Positions 17,205 through 26,510 are shown, counted from the stretch's first letter. The stretch: DNA of 64,000 nucleotides from Lentzea cavernae (GCF_014653695.1 NZ_BNAR01000004.1:264643-328642), one strand, 5' to 3'. Program-made: numbers and translations. The notes: generated by a model from the sequence alone, not told the origin.

Positions 17205-18119
17205 TCACACCGCGGCGGCGGCCTGGCCGACCGGGAACCGCACGCCGGTGAGCTCTTCCGAGGCGGCCCACAGGCGTTGCTGCACGGCCAGGTCGTAGGA
17301 GTCGGGGCTGGAGGTGACCAGCTTCGGGTGGCCGCGCCGCTCGGCCAGGCCGTCAGGCCCGTAGTACTGCCCGCCGAGGACGGACGGGTCAGTGGCGGCC
17401 CGCAGGGTGGGCAGTGCGCCCGCCGCCGCGGGCTGGGTGATCACCGGGGCGAGCAACGTGATCAACCGGCGGGCGGCCGCCGGGGTGTTGCGGGCCAGTT
17501 CGGTGTTGGAGACACCGGGGTGTGCCGCCACCGCGGCGGTGGTGCCGTGCGCGGCGAGCCGGCGCTGCAACTCGTAGGTGAACATCAGGTTGGCGAGCTT
17601 GGACTGGCCGTAGGCGGCGGACCGGCTGTAGGAACGCTCCCACTGCAGGTCGTCGAAGTGGATGGCGGCGTTGATGCGATGACCGGTGCTGCTGACCGTG
17701 ACCACCCGCGAGCCGGGCACGGGCAGCAGCAGGTCGAGCAGCAGCCCGGTGAGCGCGAAGTGGCCCAGGTGGTTGGTGCCGAACTGCATCTCGAAGCCGT
17801 CGCGGGTGGTCTGCTTCGGCGTGTACATCACCCCCGCGTTGTTGATCAGCAGGTCGATCCGCGGGTGGGCGGCGCGCAGATCGGCCGCGGCGGCGCGAAC
17901 CGACTCCAGCGAGGTCAGGTCCAGTTCCTGCACGGAGACATCACCGTTGATCCGGGCTGCGGCCTGCTCGCCCTTCTCGGTGTCGCGCACGGCCAGCACG
18001 ACCGCCGCTCCACGCTCGGCGAGCCGCCGGGCGGTCTCGAAGCCCAATCCGGTGTTGGCTCCGGTGATCACGGCGACTCGGCCGTCCTGGCGCGGGATCT
18101 GCTGCTCGGTCCAGTTCAT
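17205..18119 (-). CDS. SDR oxidoreductase, retinol/protochlorophyllide-reductase type
   Basis: A 304-residue classical SDR. TGANTGLG is the cofactor motif (about residues 19-26), followed by NNAG, catalytic Ser in VVTVSSTGH, and the YGQSK Tyr/Lys pair (about residues 166-170). The extended C-terminus with QYYGPDGLAERRGHPKLV is typical of actinobacterial proteins annotated as protochlorophyllide reductase-like; the substrate is not chlorophyll and remains unknown. AGGAGC precedes the ATG. Divergent from the TetR gene at 18220, it almost certainly is that regulator's target, given the three operators between them. Confidence 0.93.
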   Translation of the reverse strand: MNWTEQQIPRQDGRVAVITGANTGLGFETARRLAERGAAVVLAVRDTEKGEQAAARINGDVSVQELDLTSLESVRAAAADLRAAHPRIDLLINNAGVMYTPKQTTRDGFEMQFGTNHLGHFALTGLLLDLLLPVPGSRVVTVSSTGHRINAAIHFDDLQWERSYSRSAAYGQSKLANLMFTYELQRRLAAHGTTAAVAAHPGVSNTELARNTPAAARRLITLLAPVITQPAAAGALPTLRAATDPSVLGGQYYGPDGLAERRGHPKLVTSSPDSYDLAVQQRLWAASEELTGVRFPVGQAAAAV

Positions 18120-18133
18120 CGCGTGCTCCTAAT

Positions 18134-18201
18134 GTACCGCCGGTAACTTATGACCGAACGCTAATGTACCGCCGGTACACTGTCAAGGTACCGGCGGTAC
18201 C
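18134..18201. promoter_or_regulatory. Three TetR operators (GTACCGCCGGTAC type)
   Basis: GTACCGCCGGTAC lies at 18166-18178 and its exact reverse complement GTACCGGCGGTAC at 18188-18200. A third copy, GTACCGCCGGTAA, starts at 18134. Each site is a near-perfect dyad around one central base. They fill the 100 bp between the divergent SDR and TetR genes, so the TetR protein is very likely their ligand and represses both genes. Confidence 0.8.
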
Positions 18202-18219
18202 CAAGCTAGGATCCACGTC

Positions 18220-18885
18220 ATGACGTTCCAGCGAGCGCGCACCGAAGAGCAGCGTGAGGTCCGGCGCCGGGCGATCCTGGAGACGACCTCGGCGATGCTC
18301 GACGAGATGCCGGTCGCCGAGGTGACCCTGAACGAGCTGAGCCGGCGGGTCGGCCTGGCGAAGACGGCGGTGCTGCGCTACTTCGAGTCCCGCGAGGCGG
18401 TGCTGCTCGACCTGATGGACGACCGCACAGCGACCTGGCTGGACGAACTGGAGCAAGAACTGGCCGACGGCGTCGACTCGGGTCGGCCCGCCGCGGAACG
18501 GGCGGAACAGGCGGCCGACGTGCTCAGCCGGTCACTCGCCGCCCGAACCGCGCTCTGCGATCTCTACGGCGCTCAGGGCGGAGTGCTCGAGCACAACGTC
18601 TCGGTCGACGTGGTCCGTCGGCACAAGCAGGCCTCGCTGAACAACCTCGCGGTGATGGCCGGCCTCGTCCGGCGGCACCTGCCCGAGGTCGGCGACCACG
18701 CCGAGCAGTTCTGCCTCACCCTCCTGCTGGTGGCCGGCGCGCTGTCCGCCTACACCTCACCGCCGCCGAGCCTGCTGGCCGTCTACGAATCCGAGCCGGC
18801 ACTGGCGGTCCACCGCATCGAACTCCGCCCGGCCCTGCGGCTTTCGATCATCACCTCGCTGGTGGGCGTGCTGCCGCGTCCCTGA
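18220..18885 (+). CDS. TetR-family transcriptional regulator
   Basis: A 221-residue TetR protein. The helix-turn-helix at about residues 33-62 reads TLNELSRRVGLAKTAVLRYF followed by ESREAVLLDLM. The C-terminal domain resembles the actinobacterial TetR C-terminal family, with a bundle of helices but no diagnostic ligand residues. It is divergent from the SDR gene across three palindromic operators, the standard layout for a repressor sensing the substrate of the enzyme beside it. Confidence 0.93.
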   Translation: MTFQRARTEEQREVRRRAILETTSAMLDEMPVAEVTLNELSRRVGLAKTAVLRYFESREAVLLDLMDDRTATWLDELEQELADGVDSGRPAAERAEQAADVLSRSLAARTALCDLYGAQGGVLEHNVSVDVVRRHKQASLNNLAVMAGLVRRHLPEVGDHAEQFCLTLLLVAGALSAYTSPPPSLLAVYESEPALAVHRIELRPALRLSIITSLVGVLPRP

Positions 18886-18993
18886 GTCGCCCCTTGGACG
18901 GCTTCGGCCACCGTGACCGGCTGGGACGGGTAGGCAAGGCGAAGGTCGCCCCCGGGGGTTGCGATGAGAGACCAGCGGGGTTTGGCCTTCACG

Positions 18994-19272
18994 TCAAACG
19001 CTGATCAGGCACCCCTGGTCGTCGCGGACGACCGCGTCCTCGTCGTCGAACCAGTGACCGTCCGAGCCCAGGTAGCGGAAGCGCAAGGTGGTACCTCGCG
19101 CCACGACAACAGCCGCGGTACGACTGCCGTTCGATCGCGTTCGCAGTGCGGTCGCTCCCGGCGTCCAGTCGTTGAAGTCGCCGACGACGCTGACCGGCCC
19201 CGGCGGCTCGTGCCGGGGAAGTGCCCACGTCACCCGTACGTTCTGATCTTTGACAGGCACGATCCGGATCAT
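18994..19272 (-). CDS. Isoamylase early-set (CBM48/AMPK-like) domain protein
   Basis: A 92-residue single-domain protein starting at ATG 19272. It has the early-set pattern VRVTWALP, then VSVVGDFNDWTPGATAL and RFRYLGSDGHWFDDEDA, which in larger enzymes binds glycogen or starch. Standing alone it may be a small glycan-binding or stress protein; such stand-alone forms are common in actinomycetes. A longer frame from 19413 would add an unconserved N-terminus. It follows the cold-shock-domain gene on the same strand after 179 bases. Confidence 0.85.
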   Translation of the reverse strand: MIRIVPVKDQNVRVTWALPRHEPPGPVSVVGDFNDWTPGATALRTRSNGSRTAAVVVARGTTLRFRYLGSDGHWFDDEDAVVRDDQGCLISV

Positions 19273-19451
19273 CGAGGCAGTCCCTTCCAGCACAGCGGTC
19301 ACCGAGTGGGAACAGCCTGCCGACGAGGGCCACGACAGGCCTGCCGACGCGCCCGGATCGGTCCGGACATCGCCGAATCGGGTGGTCATCGCGATGCCGG
19401 GTTTGAAACGCACGACCGCTGTGCCGCCCGCTTCGAGACGTCGTCGGACGG

Positions 19452-20390
19452 TCAGGCGTGCTCGACGGCGTCGGCCTGCGGGCCCCGGTCGCTCTGCCGG
19501 ATCCGGAAGCGCACCCGCTCGCCCGCCACCAGGGGCTCGCCGGAGACCACCGAGACGTGCACGAAGAGGTCGGGCCCGCCCGCGTCGGGGGTGATGAAGC
19601 CGAAGCCGCGGTCGCCGTCGTAGCGGGCCACCGTACCGTCGCCAGGACGGGCCGCGGGCCGGGCGGCCGAACGGGCCTGACTGGGGGCCGCGGCAGTCTC
19701 CACCGGCTCGCCGGAGGCCACGAACCGCACATCGCGCGCCTGACGCCCCTGGTCCACGGTCACCGTGGTGAACGAGACCCGGTCGCCCTCTGCCGGCAGG
19801 TACACCTCGTCGACCAGGGCGCGCACGTGCACGAAGACGTCACCCGCCCCGTCATCGGCGGCCACGAAACCGAACGCCTTCTCCTCGTCGAACCACAGCA
19901 CGGAGCCGTCGGCACCGTCGCCGGCCGCGACCAGAGGGGCCCGGCGGACCCCGGCGTCGAAGCTCAGCGGCACCACGTGCTGGGCCTGCGGCCCCTTCTC
20001 CCCCGCGGTGACGACGAAGGCCACCCGCTGCCCGGCCGCAAGGACACCCCCGGTGACGATGGCGGAGGAGTGCACGAACACCTCCGCACCCCCGCCGTCC
20101 GGCGCGGCGAACCCGTAGCCCTTGGCCGGCTCGTACCAGGACACGGTGGCCAGCACACCGAGGGCCGCGTCGGGCGCGACGTCCCCGGTGACGGCGACGT
20201 GCAGCGCCTGCGGACCGCGGGGTCCCTCACCGGTCTCGAACTCCACCGTCTGGCCCTCGCGCAGCGCCCTGGCCGCGCCCTCGCCCTGCACCTGCGAGAC
20301 GTGCACGAAGATGTCAGCGCTGCCGTCATCAGGCGCGAGGAAGCCGAAGCCCCGCTCGAGGTCGTACCAGCGGACGGTTCCCTGCTGCAC
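19452..20390 (-). CDS. Tetra-cold-shock-domain nucleic-acid-binding protein
   Basis: A 312-residue protein built of four tandem cold-shock domains. Each carries an RNP1-like GFGF or GYGF motif and an RNP2-like FVH motif: GTVRWYDLERGFGFLAPDD with DIFVHVS; ATVSWYEPAKGYGFAAPDG with EVFVHSS; GSVLWFDEEKAFGFVAADD with DVFVHVR; and GTVARYDGDRGFGFITPDA with DLFVHVS. Ordinary Csp proteins have one such domain of about 67 residues. It probably binds single-stranded RNA or DNA with high avidity. An Ala/Arg linker separates domains 3 and 4. GTG 20390 has GGAG seven bases before it. Confidence 0.92.
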   Translation of the reverse strand: MQQGTVRWYDLERGFGFLAPDDGSADIFVHVSQVQGEGAARALREGQTVEFETGEGPRGPQALHVAVTGDVAPDAALGVLATVSWYEPAKGYGFAAPDGGGAEVFVHSSAIVTGGVLAAGQRVAFVVTAGEKGPQAQHVVPLSFDAGVRRAPLVAAGDGADGSVLWFDEEKAFGFVAADDGAGDVFVHVRALVDEVYLPAEGDRVSFTTVTVDQGRQARDVRFVASGEPVETAAAPSQARSAARPAARPGDGTVARYDGDRGFGFITPDAGGPDLFVHVSVVSGEPLVAGERVRFRIRQSDRGPQADAVEHA

Positions 20391-20551
20391 AGTGCACTCC
20401 TGGTCTCGCGTGTGGTCGAGGGTCCAGTGTCCCAGGCGCCGGATCCCCGCTGCACCTGGTGCGCCCCTGACGTGACCCGCGTGCCGCCGCGTCCGCTACC
20501 CGTGCGCGACGATCCGTCGGCACGCGCGACGGCTTCGAACGCTGTGGATGT

Positions 20552-21325
20552 TCAGAAGCCGGGAAACACGCGGCGCAGTTCGTCGAGAGTGACGCTGCCC
20601 TCGACGGTGACGCCGTCGTCGTAGGGCGCCCTGAGACGGCCGTTGATCAGGCGGACGAGCGCCTCCTGGGGCCCGTCGAACGTCGCGGACGGCGACTCGA
20701 GGTGGTCGACCACGGTGACCGCGTCGTCGATCACCAGACCGCCACCGGGGACCGCGACGGACACGGGGGCCGCGAGCTCGGCCGGCTTCGCGAGGAAGCT
20801 CAGCATGAAGCCCATGGGCCGTGCCAGGAGGTCGACGAGCACCGCGGCCGAGTCTGCGTTCACCCCGGCGTGCGGGTCGAAGGCCACGCGCACGTCCCAC
20901 GAGTGGTTGGCCACTTCGTTGAGCCGCATGCCCAGGGCGGTCAGCAGCGGGACCGGCTCCGGCAGGAAGCCCAGGTCGACGGTCAGCGACGAGCGCTGTT
21001 CGGGCGTGAGCGCCTCGACCATGTCGATCCAGCGGCTGTTGTGCTCCAGGAAGCCTTCGGCCTGCGCTCGGGGCGAGGACGCGTCCCAGCGGGCCCAGAT
21101 CGTCTGGTTGTCCTCGGCCTCCACGGTCTCTCCGGCGGCCTGGGCGATCGGCGCGCGGCCGATCTCGGCGCCACTGCCGAGGTGCGACAGAGCTTGAGCG
21201 ACGGTCCACTCCGCCGCTCCGCTGGTGAGGGCCAGTTGCTCGTCGGTGAGGGTGCGGACGAGGTCGGCCAGCACGTCGTGCTCGGCACGCAGGACACTGA
21301 TCGTGCGGTCCACGAGTTGACTCAT
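20552..21325 (-). CDS. Mycothiol-dependent maleylpyruvate-isomerase-family protein (DinB-like)
   Basis: A 257-residue protein. The N-terminal DinB-like four-helix bundle has the opening LRAEHDVLADLVRTLTDEQL and a WTVAQALSHLGSGAEI segment; His in LSHLG and in NEVANHSWDVRV are the expected metal ligands. The C-terminal part is an SCP2-like or MDMPI-C region. Members use mycothiol as a thiol cofactor or are uncharacterised metal proteins. ATG 21325 is chosen because it matches the family start. It is downstream of an HTH regulator gene that ends at 21441, on the same strand. Confidence 0.85.
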   Translation of the reverse strand: MSQLVDRTISVLRAEHDVLADLVRTLTDEQLALTSGAAEWTVAQALSHLGSGAEIGRAPIAQAAGETVEAEDNQTIWARWDASSPRAQAEGFLEHNSRWIDMVEALTPEQRSSLTVDLGFLPEPVPLLTALGMRLNEVANHSWDVRVAFDPHAGVNADSAAVLVDLLARPMGFMLSFLAKPAELAAPVSVAVPGGGLVIDDAVTVVDHLESPSATFDGPQEALVRLINGRLRAPYDDGVTVEGSVTLDELRRVFPGF

Positions 21326-21440
21326 GACATCCCCAACTCCGCGGCCCGCGCATGTGTTCCACAGGTGCAACGCCAGGCACGTTCGGAAGCTCTTCTGATG
21401 CCGACCGAGTCAAGCAGCCTAGCGACCCGATCCGCGGGGC

Positions 21441-22301
21441 TCACCTCTCCCCCGGACCGTGCGCGACGGCCTGGGCGAGCAGGGTGAGCGCGGCCTGAGC
21501 GGCCGACCCGGGCCCGGCCGTGACGAGGGTCAGCGTCAGGTCCGGGGCGTGCGGGATGCGGAGCGTCTGCTGGTTCACGACGAGCTCTCCCGCGACCGGG
21601 TGGTGCATGTGGTGCGTCGTGCTGTCGCAGGCGCGCACCCGGTGGTCCGCCCACATCTTCGCGAACTCGGGACTGCGGGTCGCCAGCTCACCGACGAGCG
21701 CGCTCAGCTCCTTGTCGTCCGGGTGTTTGCCGGCGGTGAGCCGCAGATTCGCCACCACGGCACGGGCTTTGAGCGTCCACTGCGGATAGAGGGCGCGGGT
21801 GTGCGCGTCGAGGAAGAGCAGCCTGGTCATGTTCGGGCGATCCGCGGGTCGCTGCGGGCCGTCGAAGTCCAGGTGGCCGGCGAAGAAGGCGTGGCCCAGC
21901 GGGTTCCACGCCAGCACGTCCCCTCGTCTGCCGAGCAGGACCGCCGGCACGTGGGCGAGCGACGCGATGAGCTGGGCGGTGTCGGGTGACACCCGTTCGG
22001 CAGGCGGCTTCGGCGCGGGTCGCCGGCGCCGGGGCGCGGCCAGTTCGCTCAGGTGGGCGTGTTCGTCGGCGTCGAGTTGCAGGGCACGGGCGAGCGCGGT
22101 GACGACCTCCTGCGACGCGTGCGACGCCTGCCCCTGTTCGAGCCGGATGTAGTAGGAGGCGCTGACTCCTGCGAGACCGGCGACCTCTTCTCTCCGCAGC
22201 CCGGGGACTCGCCGTCGTTCGCCGTAGGTCGGCAAGCCCGCCTGTTCCGGCTGCAGCCGAGCACGGCACGCCTGGAGGTACTCCGCAAGCTGTCCGCTCA
22301 T
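21441..22301 (-). CDS. XRE-family regulator with MmyB-like ligand-binding domain
   Basis: A 286-residue protein. The N-terminal Cro/C1 helix-turn-helix (about residues 30-85) has RRVPGLRREEVAGLAGVSAS and YYIRLEQGQ, both diagnostic of this family. The C-terminal domain (about 105-275) is the MmyB-like PAS-type ligand binder, with VLAWNPLGHAFF and HHPVAGELVVNQQTL, which in relatives binds a fatty acid. Such regulators commonly act on an adjacent divergent enzyme gene; here that is the metallo-hydrolase and esterase pair starting at 22403. Confidence 0.92.
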   Translation of the reverse strand: MSGQLAEYLQACRARLQPEQAGLPTYGERRRVPGLRREEVAGLAGVSASYYIRLEQGQASHASQEVVTALARALQLDADEHAHLSELAAPRRRRPAPKPPAERVSPDTAQLIASLAHVPAVLLGRRGDVLAWNPLGHAFFAGHLDFDGPQRPADRPNMTRLLFLDAHTRALYPQWTLKARAVVANLRLTAGKHPDDKELSALVGELATRSPEFAKMWADHRVRACDSTTHHMHHPVAGELVVNQQTLRIPHAPDLTLTLVTAGPGSAAQAALTLLAQAVAHGPGER

Positions 22302-22402
22302 CTGGCCAGTATGCGCACAACGCCCGCGTCCAGCCTGACCACGTCAGTGGTAGGCATGAGCGGATCTGGTTGCCGGGCGCGGGCGTGCGCACCATCGAGG
22401 TC

Positions 22403-23320
22403 ATGACCCGAACCACGGACACGATCGAACTCGGCGAGGTCTCCGTCACCCGCGTCTGGGAGTACTGCGGCTCGGTGGAGATGACTCCGCAGACCTTCTT
22501 CCCCGAGGCCTCTTCTCAGGTGTGGGAGGAGCCGTGGCTGGCTCCGGAGTTCCTCGACCGCGCCACCGGCACCGTGCACGCCGCCATCCAGACCTGGCTG
22601 CTGCGTAGCGAGGGCAGGAACATCCTCGTCGACACCGGCGTCGGCAACCACAAGGAACGCCCGTACTCGCCGGTCTGGAGCCACCTCGACACCGACTTCC
22701 TCGGCAATCTGGCCCGCGCCGGCGTCCGCCCCGAAGACGTCGACGTCGTCGTCAACACCCATCTGCACGTCGACCACGTCGGCTGGAACACGCGGCTCGA
22801 CGGACGGGCCTGGGTACCCACCTTCCCCAACGCCACCTACCTGATGCCCAAGGAGGACTTCGACTTCTGGAATCCCGCGAACAACAGGCCGGCGCTGCTC
22901 GGCCGCGGCAACCAGAACGTCTTCGAGGACAGCGTGGCGCCGGTGCACCAGGCAGGGCTGGCGCTGCTCTGGGAGGACGGCCACCAGATCGATGCGAACC
23001 TTCGCCTCGAACCGGCTCCCGGCCACACCCCGGGATCCAGTGTCCTCACCCTCACCTCCGGTTCGGATCGCGCGGTGTTCGTGGGCGACATGGTGCACAG
23101 CCCGGTCCAGGTCTTCGAACCGGACGCGAACAGCTGCTTCTGCGAGGATCCCGGCCAGGCGCGCGCCACCCGCCGCAGGGTTCTGGGTGAAGCCGCGGAC
23201 ACCGGCGCACTCGTGTTCCCGGCGCACTTCCCCAGCGGCGGCGCGGTGGAGATCAGCCGCGACGCGAACCGGTTCACCATCAAGGACTGGGCTCCCTTCG
23301 CCCGGCACCAGGAGAGGTGA
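22403..23320 (+). CDS. Metallo-beta-lactamase-fold hydrolase
   Basis: A 305-residue MBL protein. The zinc motif is THLHVDHVG (HxHxDH, about residues 115-123). Further ligands are His in PAPGHTPGSS and the Asp of VFVGDMVHS, and FPAHFP holds the last His. Members include lactonases and esterase-like hydrolases; the substrate is not readable. ATG 22403 is taken; an upstream start at 22370 would add 11 off-family residues. It is coupled to the following carboxylesterase gene and divergent from the MmyB-type regulator, its likely controller. Confidence 0.92.
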   Translation: MTRTTDTIELGEVSVTRVWEYCGSVEMTPQTFFPEASSQVWEEPWLAPEFLDRATGTVHAAIQTWLLRSEGRNILVDTGVGNHKERPYSPVWSHLDTDFLGNLARAGVRPEDVDVVVNTHLHVDHVGWNTRLDGRAWVPTFPNATYLMPKEDFDFWNPANNRPALLGRGNQNVFEDSVAPVHQAGLALLWEDGHQIDANLRLEPAPGHTPGSSVLTLTSGSDRAVFVGDMVHSPVQVFEPDANSCFCEDPGQARATRRRVLGEAADTGALVFPAHFPSGGAVEISRDANRFTIKDWAPFARHQER

Positions 23321-23325
23321 ACCCC

Positions 23326-24804
23326 ATGGAGGTCACCACCACCCGAGGCGCCGTGCGCGGGCTCAGCCTGGACGGCGTCACGAGCTTCCGCGACATCCCG
23401 TACGCGGCCGCTCCCGTCGGTGCCGCCCGGTTCGCAGCGCCCGCGGAGCACGAGCCGTGGAAGGGCGTGCGCGATGCGACCGCTTTCGGCCCCACTGCAC
23501 CACAATCACCCCGTGTGCTCGGCGTCATGGACCTGCGCGCCTACTTCGGCGAGGGATGGCATCGGGGAGAGGACTACCTCACGGTCAACGTCTGGACCCC
23601 TGCTCCAGCGCGCACCGGCCTGCCCGTCATGGTGTTCGTGCACGGCGGCGGTTTCGTCGCGGGTTCCGGCCGGGCCGAAATGTACGACGGAACGGCCTTC
23701 GCCCGTGACGGCGTCGTCCTCGTCACGGTGAACTACCGCCTCGGCATCGCGGGTTTTCTCGACCTCCCAGGCGCTCCGGCCAACCGCGGCCTGCTCGACG
23801 TCGTGGCGGCCCTGCGCTGGGTGCGGGAGAACATCGCGGGTTTCGGCGGTGATCCCGGCAACGTCACGGTCTTCGGCCAGTCCGCGGGGGCCACCATCGT
23901 CGGTGGGATCATGGCGTTCCCCCAAGCCGCGGGGCTCTTCCGGCGCGCGATCGTCCAAAGTGGAAGCGGTCTGGGCGCGTTCACCGGCGAGCAGGCGTCT
24001 CTGGTCAGCCGCGCGGCTGCCGGTCTGCTCGGTGTGGAACCCCACGCCGACGCGTTCGCGGACATCTCCGACGACCGGCTCGTCGACGCGGCCTCGCGCC
24101 TCGCCGGCATCGGCCTGAGCACCGCGACGCACACCGATCCGTTGCTGGGCCTCAGTCCTTTCAGCCTGGTCCTCGACGTGCAACCGGCGGACGCGATCGC
24201 CGCCGGACTCGGTGCCGGCATCGACCTGCTCATCGGCACGAACGCCGAGGAGGGCAACCTCTACCTGGTCCCCGTCGGCAAGTACGCGGACTCAACCAGT
24301 GCCGACGTCGACGCGGTGGCCGCCCAGGCGCATCAGAACCCCGATCGGCTCACGAAGACATACCGTGACCAACGACCGGCCGCCACCGACGCGGAGATCC
24401 GCTCGGCGGTCCTCGGCGACGCGCTCTTCGGCGCGGGCACCTGGGCACTCATGGAGGCACATGCCGCGCGGGCGACCACGTTCGCGTACGAGTTCGCATG
24501 GCGATCCCCCGCGCTCAACGGGGATCTCGGTGCAACCCACACGGTCGAACTTCCTTTCGTGTTCGGGCGAACGGACCTCCCGTCCCTGCGAGGACCGAAC
24601 AGGGTCCTGGGTGACCAGGAACCACCGGCGTCACTGGCCGAACACGTCCACGACAGCTGGGTCCGCTTCGCGCACAGCGGGGATCCGGGCTGGCCGGCGT
24701 TCACGGAGCAGAGCCGCACCACGATGCGTCTCGACGTGGACGGTGGCCCGGTCGACGATCTCCGTGGTGCGGAACGCCGGGCGTGGAGCCGCAGCACCGG
24801 GTGA
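23326..24804 (+). CDS. Type B carboxylesterase/lipase
   Basis: A 492-residue alpha/beta hydrolase of the carboxylesterase type B family. The oxyanion strand is MVFVHGGGFVAGSG, the nucleophile elbow FGQSAGA, and the catalytic His follows in GATHTVELPFVFG. The acid is the Glu in GTNAEEGNLY or its neighbour. ATG 23326 is preceded by GAGAGG; a GTG at 23317 overlapping the upstream stop is possible. It is co-transcribed with the MBL hydrolase, suggesting the two hydrolases process the same ester or lactone compound. Confidence 0.93.
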   Translation: MEVTTTRGAVRGLSLDGVTSFRDIPYAAAPVGAARFAAPAEHEPWKGVRDATAFGPTAPQSPRVLGVMDLRAYFGEGWHRGEDYLTVNVWTPAPARTGLPVMVFVHGGGFVAGSGRAEMYDGTAFARDGVVLVTVNYRLGIAGFLDLPGAPANRGLLDVVAALRWVRENIAGFGGDPGNVTVFGQSAGATIVGGIMAFPQAAGLFRRAIVQSGSGLGAFTGEQASLVSRAAAGLLGVEPHADAFADISDDRLVDAASRLAGIGLSTATHTDPLLGLSPFSLVLDVQPADAIAAGLGAGIDLLIGTNAEEGNLYLVPVGKYADSTSADVDAVAAQAHQNPDRLTKTYRDQRPAATDAEIRSAVLGDALFGAGTWALMEAHAARATTFAYEFAWRSPALNGDLGATHTVELPFVFGRTDLPSLRGPNRVLGDQEPPASLAEHVHDSWVRFAHSGDPGWPAFTEQSRTTMRLDVDGGPVDDLRGAERRAWSRSTG

Positions 24805-24909
24805 CCACAGCTCGTTTCCGCCTCGGCAGGCTGGTTTGCCGCGCCGCGCGTCCTGAGTGAGTAGATCTGCGGATGTCCGCGCGGCGGCGACCGGTGCGAG
24901 AGTGGCCGG

Positions 24910-26196
24910 GTGGACGAGATGGGGGCTCGGCGCCGGTGGTGGCTGCAGATCGCGCTGGCGGGGATCACGGGCGCGGTGATGGTGCCGATCGGGACCGGTG
25001 CGGTCATCGCCGGCATGTTCGCGGGGACGGCCGGGTTCGCCGCCACGGCGCTCCTCGTCGTGGTGCTGTTCGTGGCGCTGATGGCCCTCGTGGCCCAGGT
25101 GGCGCCCGAGGAGTCGCGGTTCGGCGGCAGTGGTGGCGGGCGGGTGTTCTGGGCGGTGCTCGTCGCGACCGCGGGCACCGTGCTGTGGCTGGTGGGCTGG
25201 TCGATCAGCGACGAGGCGCGGCTCGGCCTCAGCGACTCGGCGGCCCGGTGGATGCCCGCGACCGCCCTGCTCTTCGCGCTGGTGGCGGGCGTGCTGCTGC
25301 GCCGGTGGTACCTGGCGCTCGGGTCGGTGGCCGCACTGACAGTCTCCGGCCTGGTGCTGCTCCAGGCGCTCGCCGCGACGCTGCCGTCCGACGTGGACCG
25401 GCGAGCGGAGGGGGTCGACCTCGACTCGCTCCTGGTCGCCACGGTGCCGGGGTACGGCGTGGTGTCGAACCAGCTGTCGTGGCAGCTGAGGCCGCTCGAC
25501 GTGGATCCCAACGTCACCCCGCCGTCGCCGTTCGTGCAGCTACACGCGGTGGACGACGAGCCGGACTGCCAGATCGACCCGTACCAGACGAGGTACCCGG
25601 CCGGCCCGGCCTGCGAGGTCGAGCGCCCCGGCCTGTTCTTCGTGCAGGGCCAGGACAGCAACGCCTACGCCCACCGGGTCGACGGCCGGCGGCTGGTCCT
25701 CGTCGCCCCGAAGTCGTTCGACCGTGACGCGCTGCGGAACGCACTGCTCAGCGCACGCGCAACAGAACCCGCCGGGTCGTTCATCGCGACCGTGCCCGCC
25801 TACACGGCGACGTCGGTCTCCTCGCAGCTCACCGTCTTCACCCCGGACGACCGGACGCTGCTGCCCGGCGCCCGGAACATCGAGTTTTCCACTCGCACCT
25901 CGTTCGACGGCCAGTGCACCTACGGCGCACTGGAGTGCGTGGTCGAGTCACCGTCGTTGCTGCGCTACGAGCGTTTCGAGGACACCCACACGGTCGTCCG
26001 GCCGGTGGGCGGCAAGGAGGTGACCGTCCGGGGAGGCCTGGCGGTCGGCCGGGACGTGCTGCGCACCGCCGCCCTGGCCGCGCACCCGCCCTCGGACGAC
26101 GAGCTGCGGGCGATGCTGCCGCAGGAGCGGCCGTCCACGCCGGATCGTTCCCCGATGTGGCTGGCGCGTGAGGTGGCCCGCACCCTCTTCGGATGA
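24910..26196 (+). CDS. Polytopic membrane protein with large extracytoplasmic domain
   Basis: A 428-residue protein starting at GTG 24910. Four hydrophobic helices occupy roughly residues 12-32, 40-62, 77-98 and 113-160 (the last perhaps two). A soluble domain of about 260 residues follows, with several Cys, likely extracytoplasmic. The soluble part repeats FIATVPAYTATSVSSQLTVF-like strands and shows no enzyme motif. I do not recognise the family. The neighbouring genes are an esterase upstream and a STAS protein facing it, which gives no functional hint. Confidence 0.8.
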   Translation: MDEMGARRRWWLQIALAGITGAVMVPIGTGAVIAGMFAGTAGFAATALLVVVLFVALMALVAQVAPEESRFGGSGGGRVFWAVLVATAGTVLWLVGWSISDEARLGLSDSAARWMPATALLFALVAGVLLRRWYLALGSVAALTVSGLVLLQALAATLPSDVDRRAEGVDLDSLLVATVPGYGVVSNQLSWQLRPLDVDPNVTPPSPFVQLHAVDDEPDCQIDPYQTRYPAGPACEVERPGLFFVQGQDSNAYAHRVDGRRLVLVAPKSFDRDALRNALLSARATEPAGSFIATVPAYTATSVSSQLTVFTPDDRTLLPGARNIEFSTRTSFDGQCTYGALECVVESPSLLRYERFEDTHTVVRPVGGKEVTVRGGLAVGRDVLRTAALAAHPPSDDELRAMLPQERPSTPDRSPMWLAREVARTLFG

Positions 26197-26504
26197 CGGC
26201 GTCGCCTCCATCGCCGCGGGAACCGCCCTCGGAGTCCTTTGTGGAGAAAACTGGGAACTGCTCGCCCCACCGGACTATTGCCTGCGGTGCGGCCCTGGAA
26301 CCGACGGGCGGCCGGAGCGGTTTCGCCGCACTCGCCGTGCCCGCAGCACTGGTGAAGGTGACCGTGAAGCTGTTCGACGCCACCGCGGCACCGCTGCTGG
26401 AAGGCACGGCGGAGGCGACGGCGACGACCGGGACGGCGCCGTGCGGCGGCGAAGGCAGGCAGATCGCGCTCGTGGTCACCCCGGCCGGAGTCACCGCTTC
26501 CTGA
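26193..26504 (+). CDS. Possible small protein overlapping the membrane-protein stop
   Basis: A 103-residue frame whose ATG overlaps the upstream TGA (ATGA), as in coupled genes. The C-terminal half (ALVKVTVKLFDATAAPLLEG to the end) reads like a beta-rich domain, but the N-terminal half is low-complexity. No family or ribosome site is evident and it could be chance. Confidence 0.25.
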   Translation: MTASPPSPREPPSESFVEKTGNCSPHRTIACGAALEPTGGRSGFAALAVPAALVKVTVKLFDATAAPLLEGTAEATATTGTAPCGGEGRQIALVVTPAGVTAS

Positions 26505-26510
26505 TCCGGC

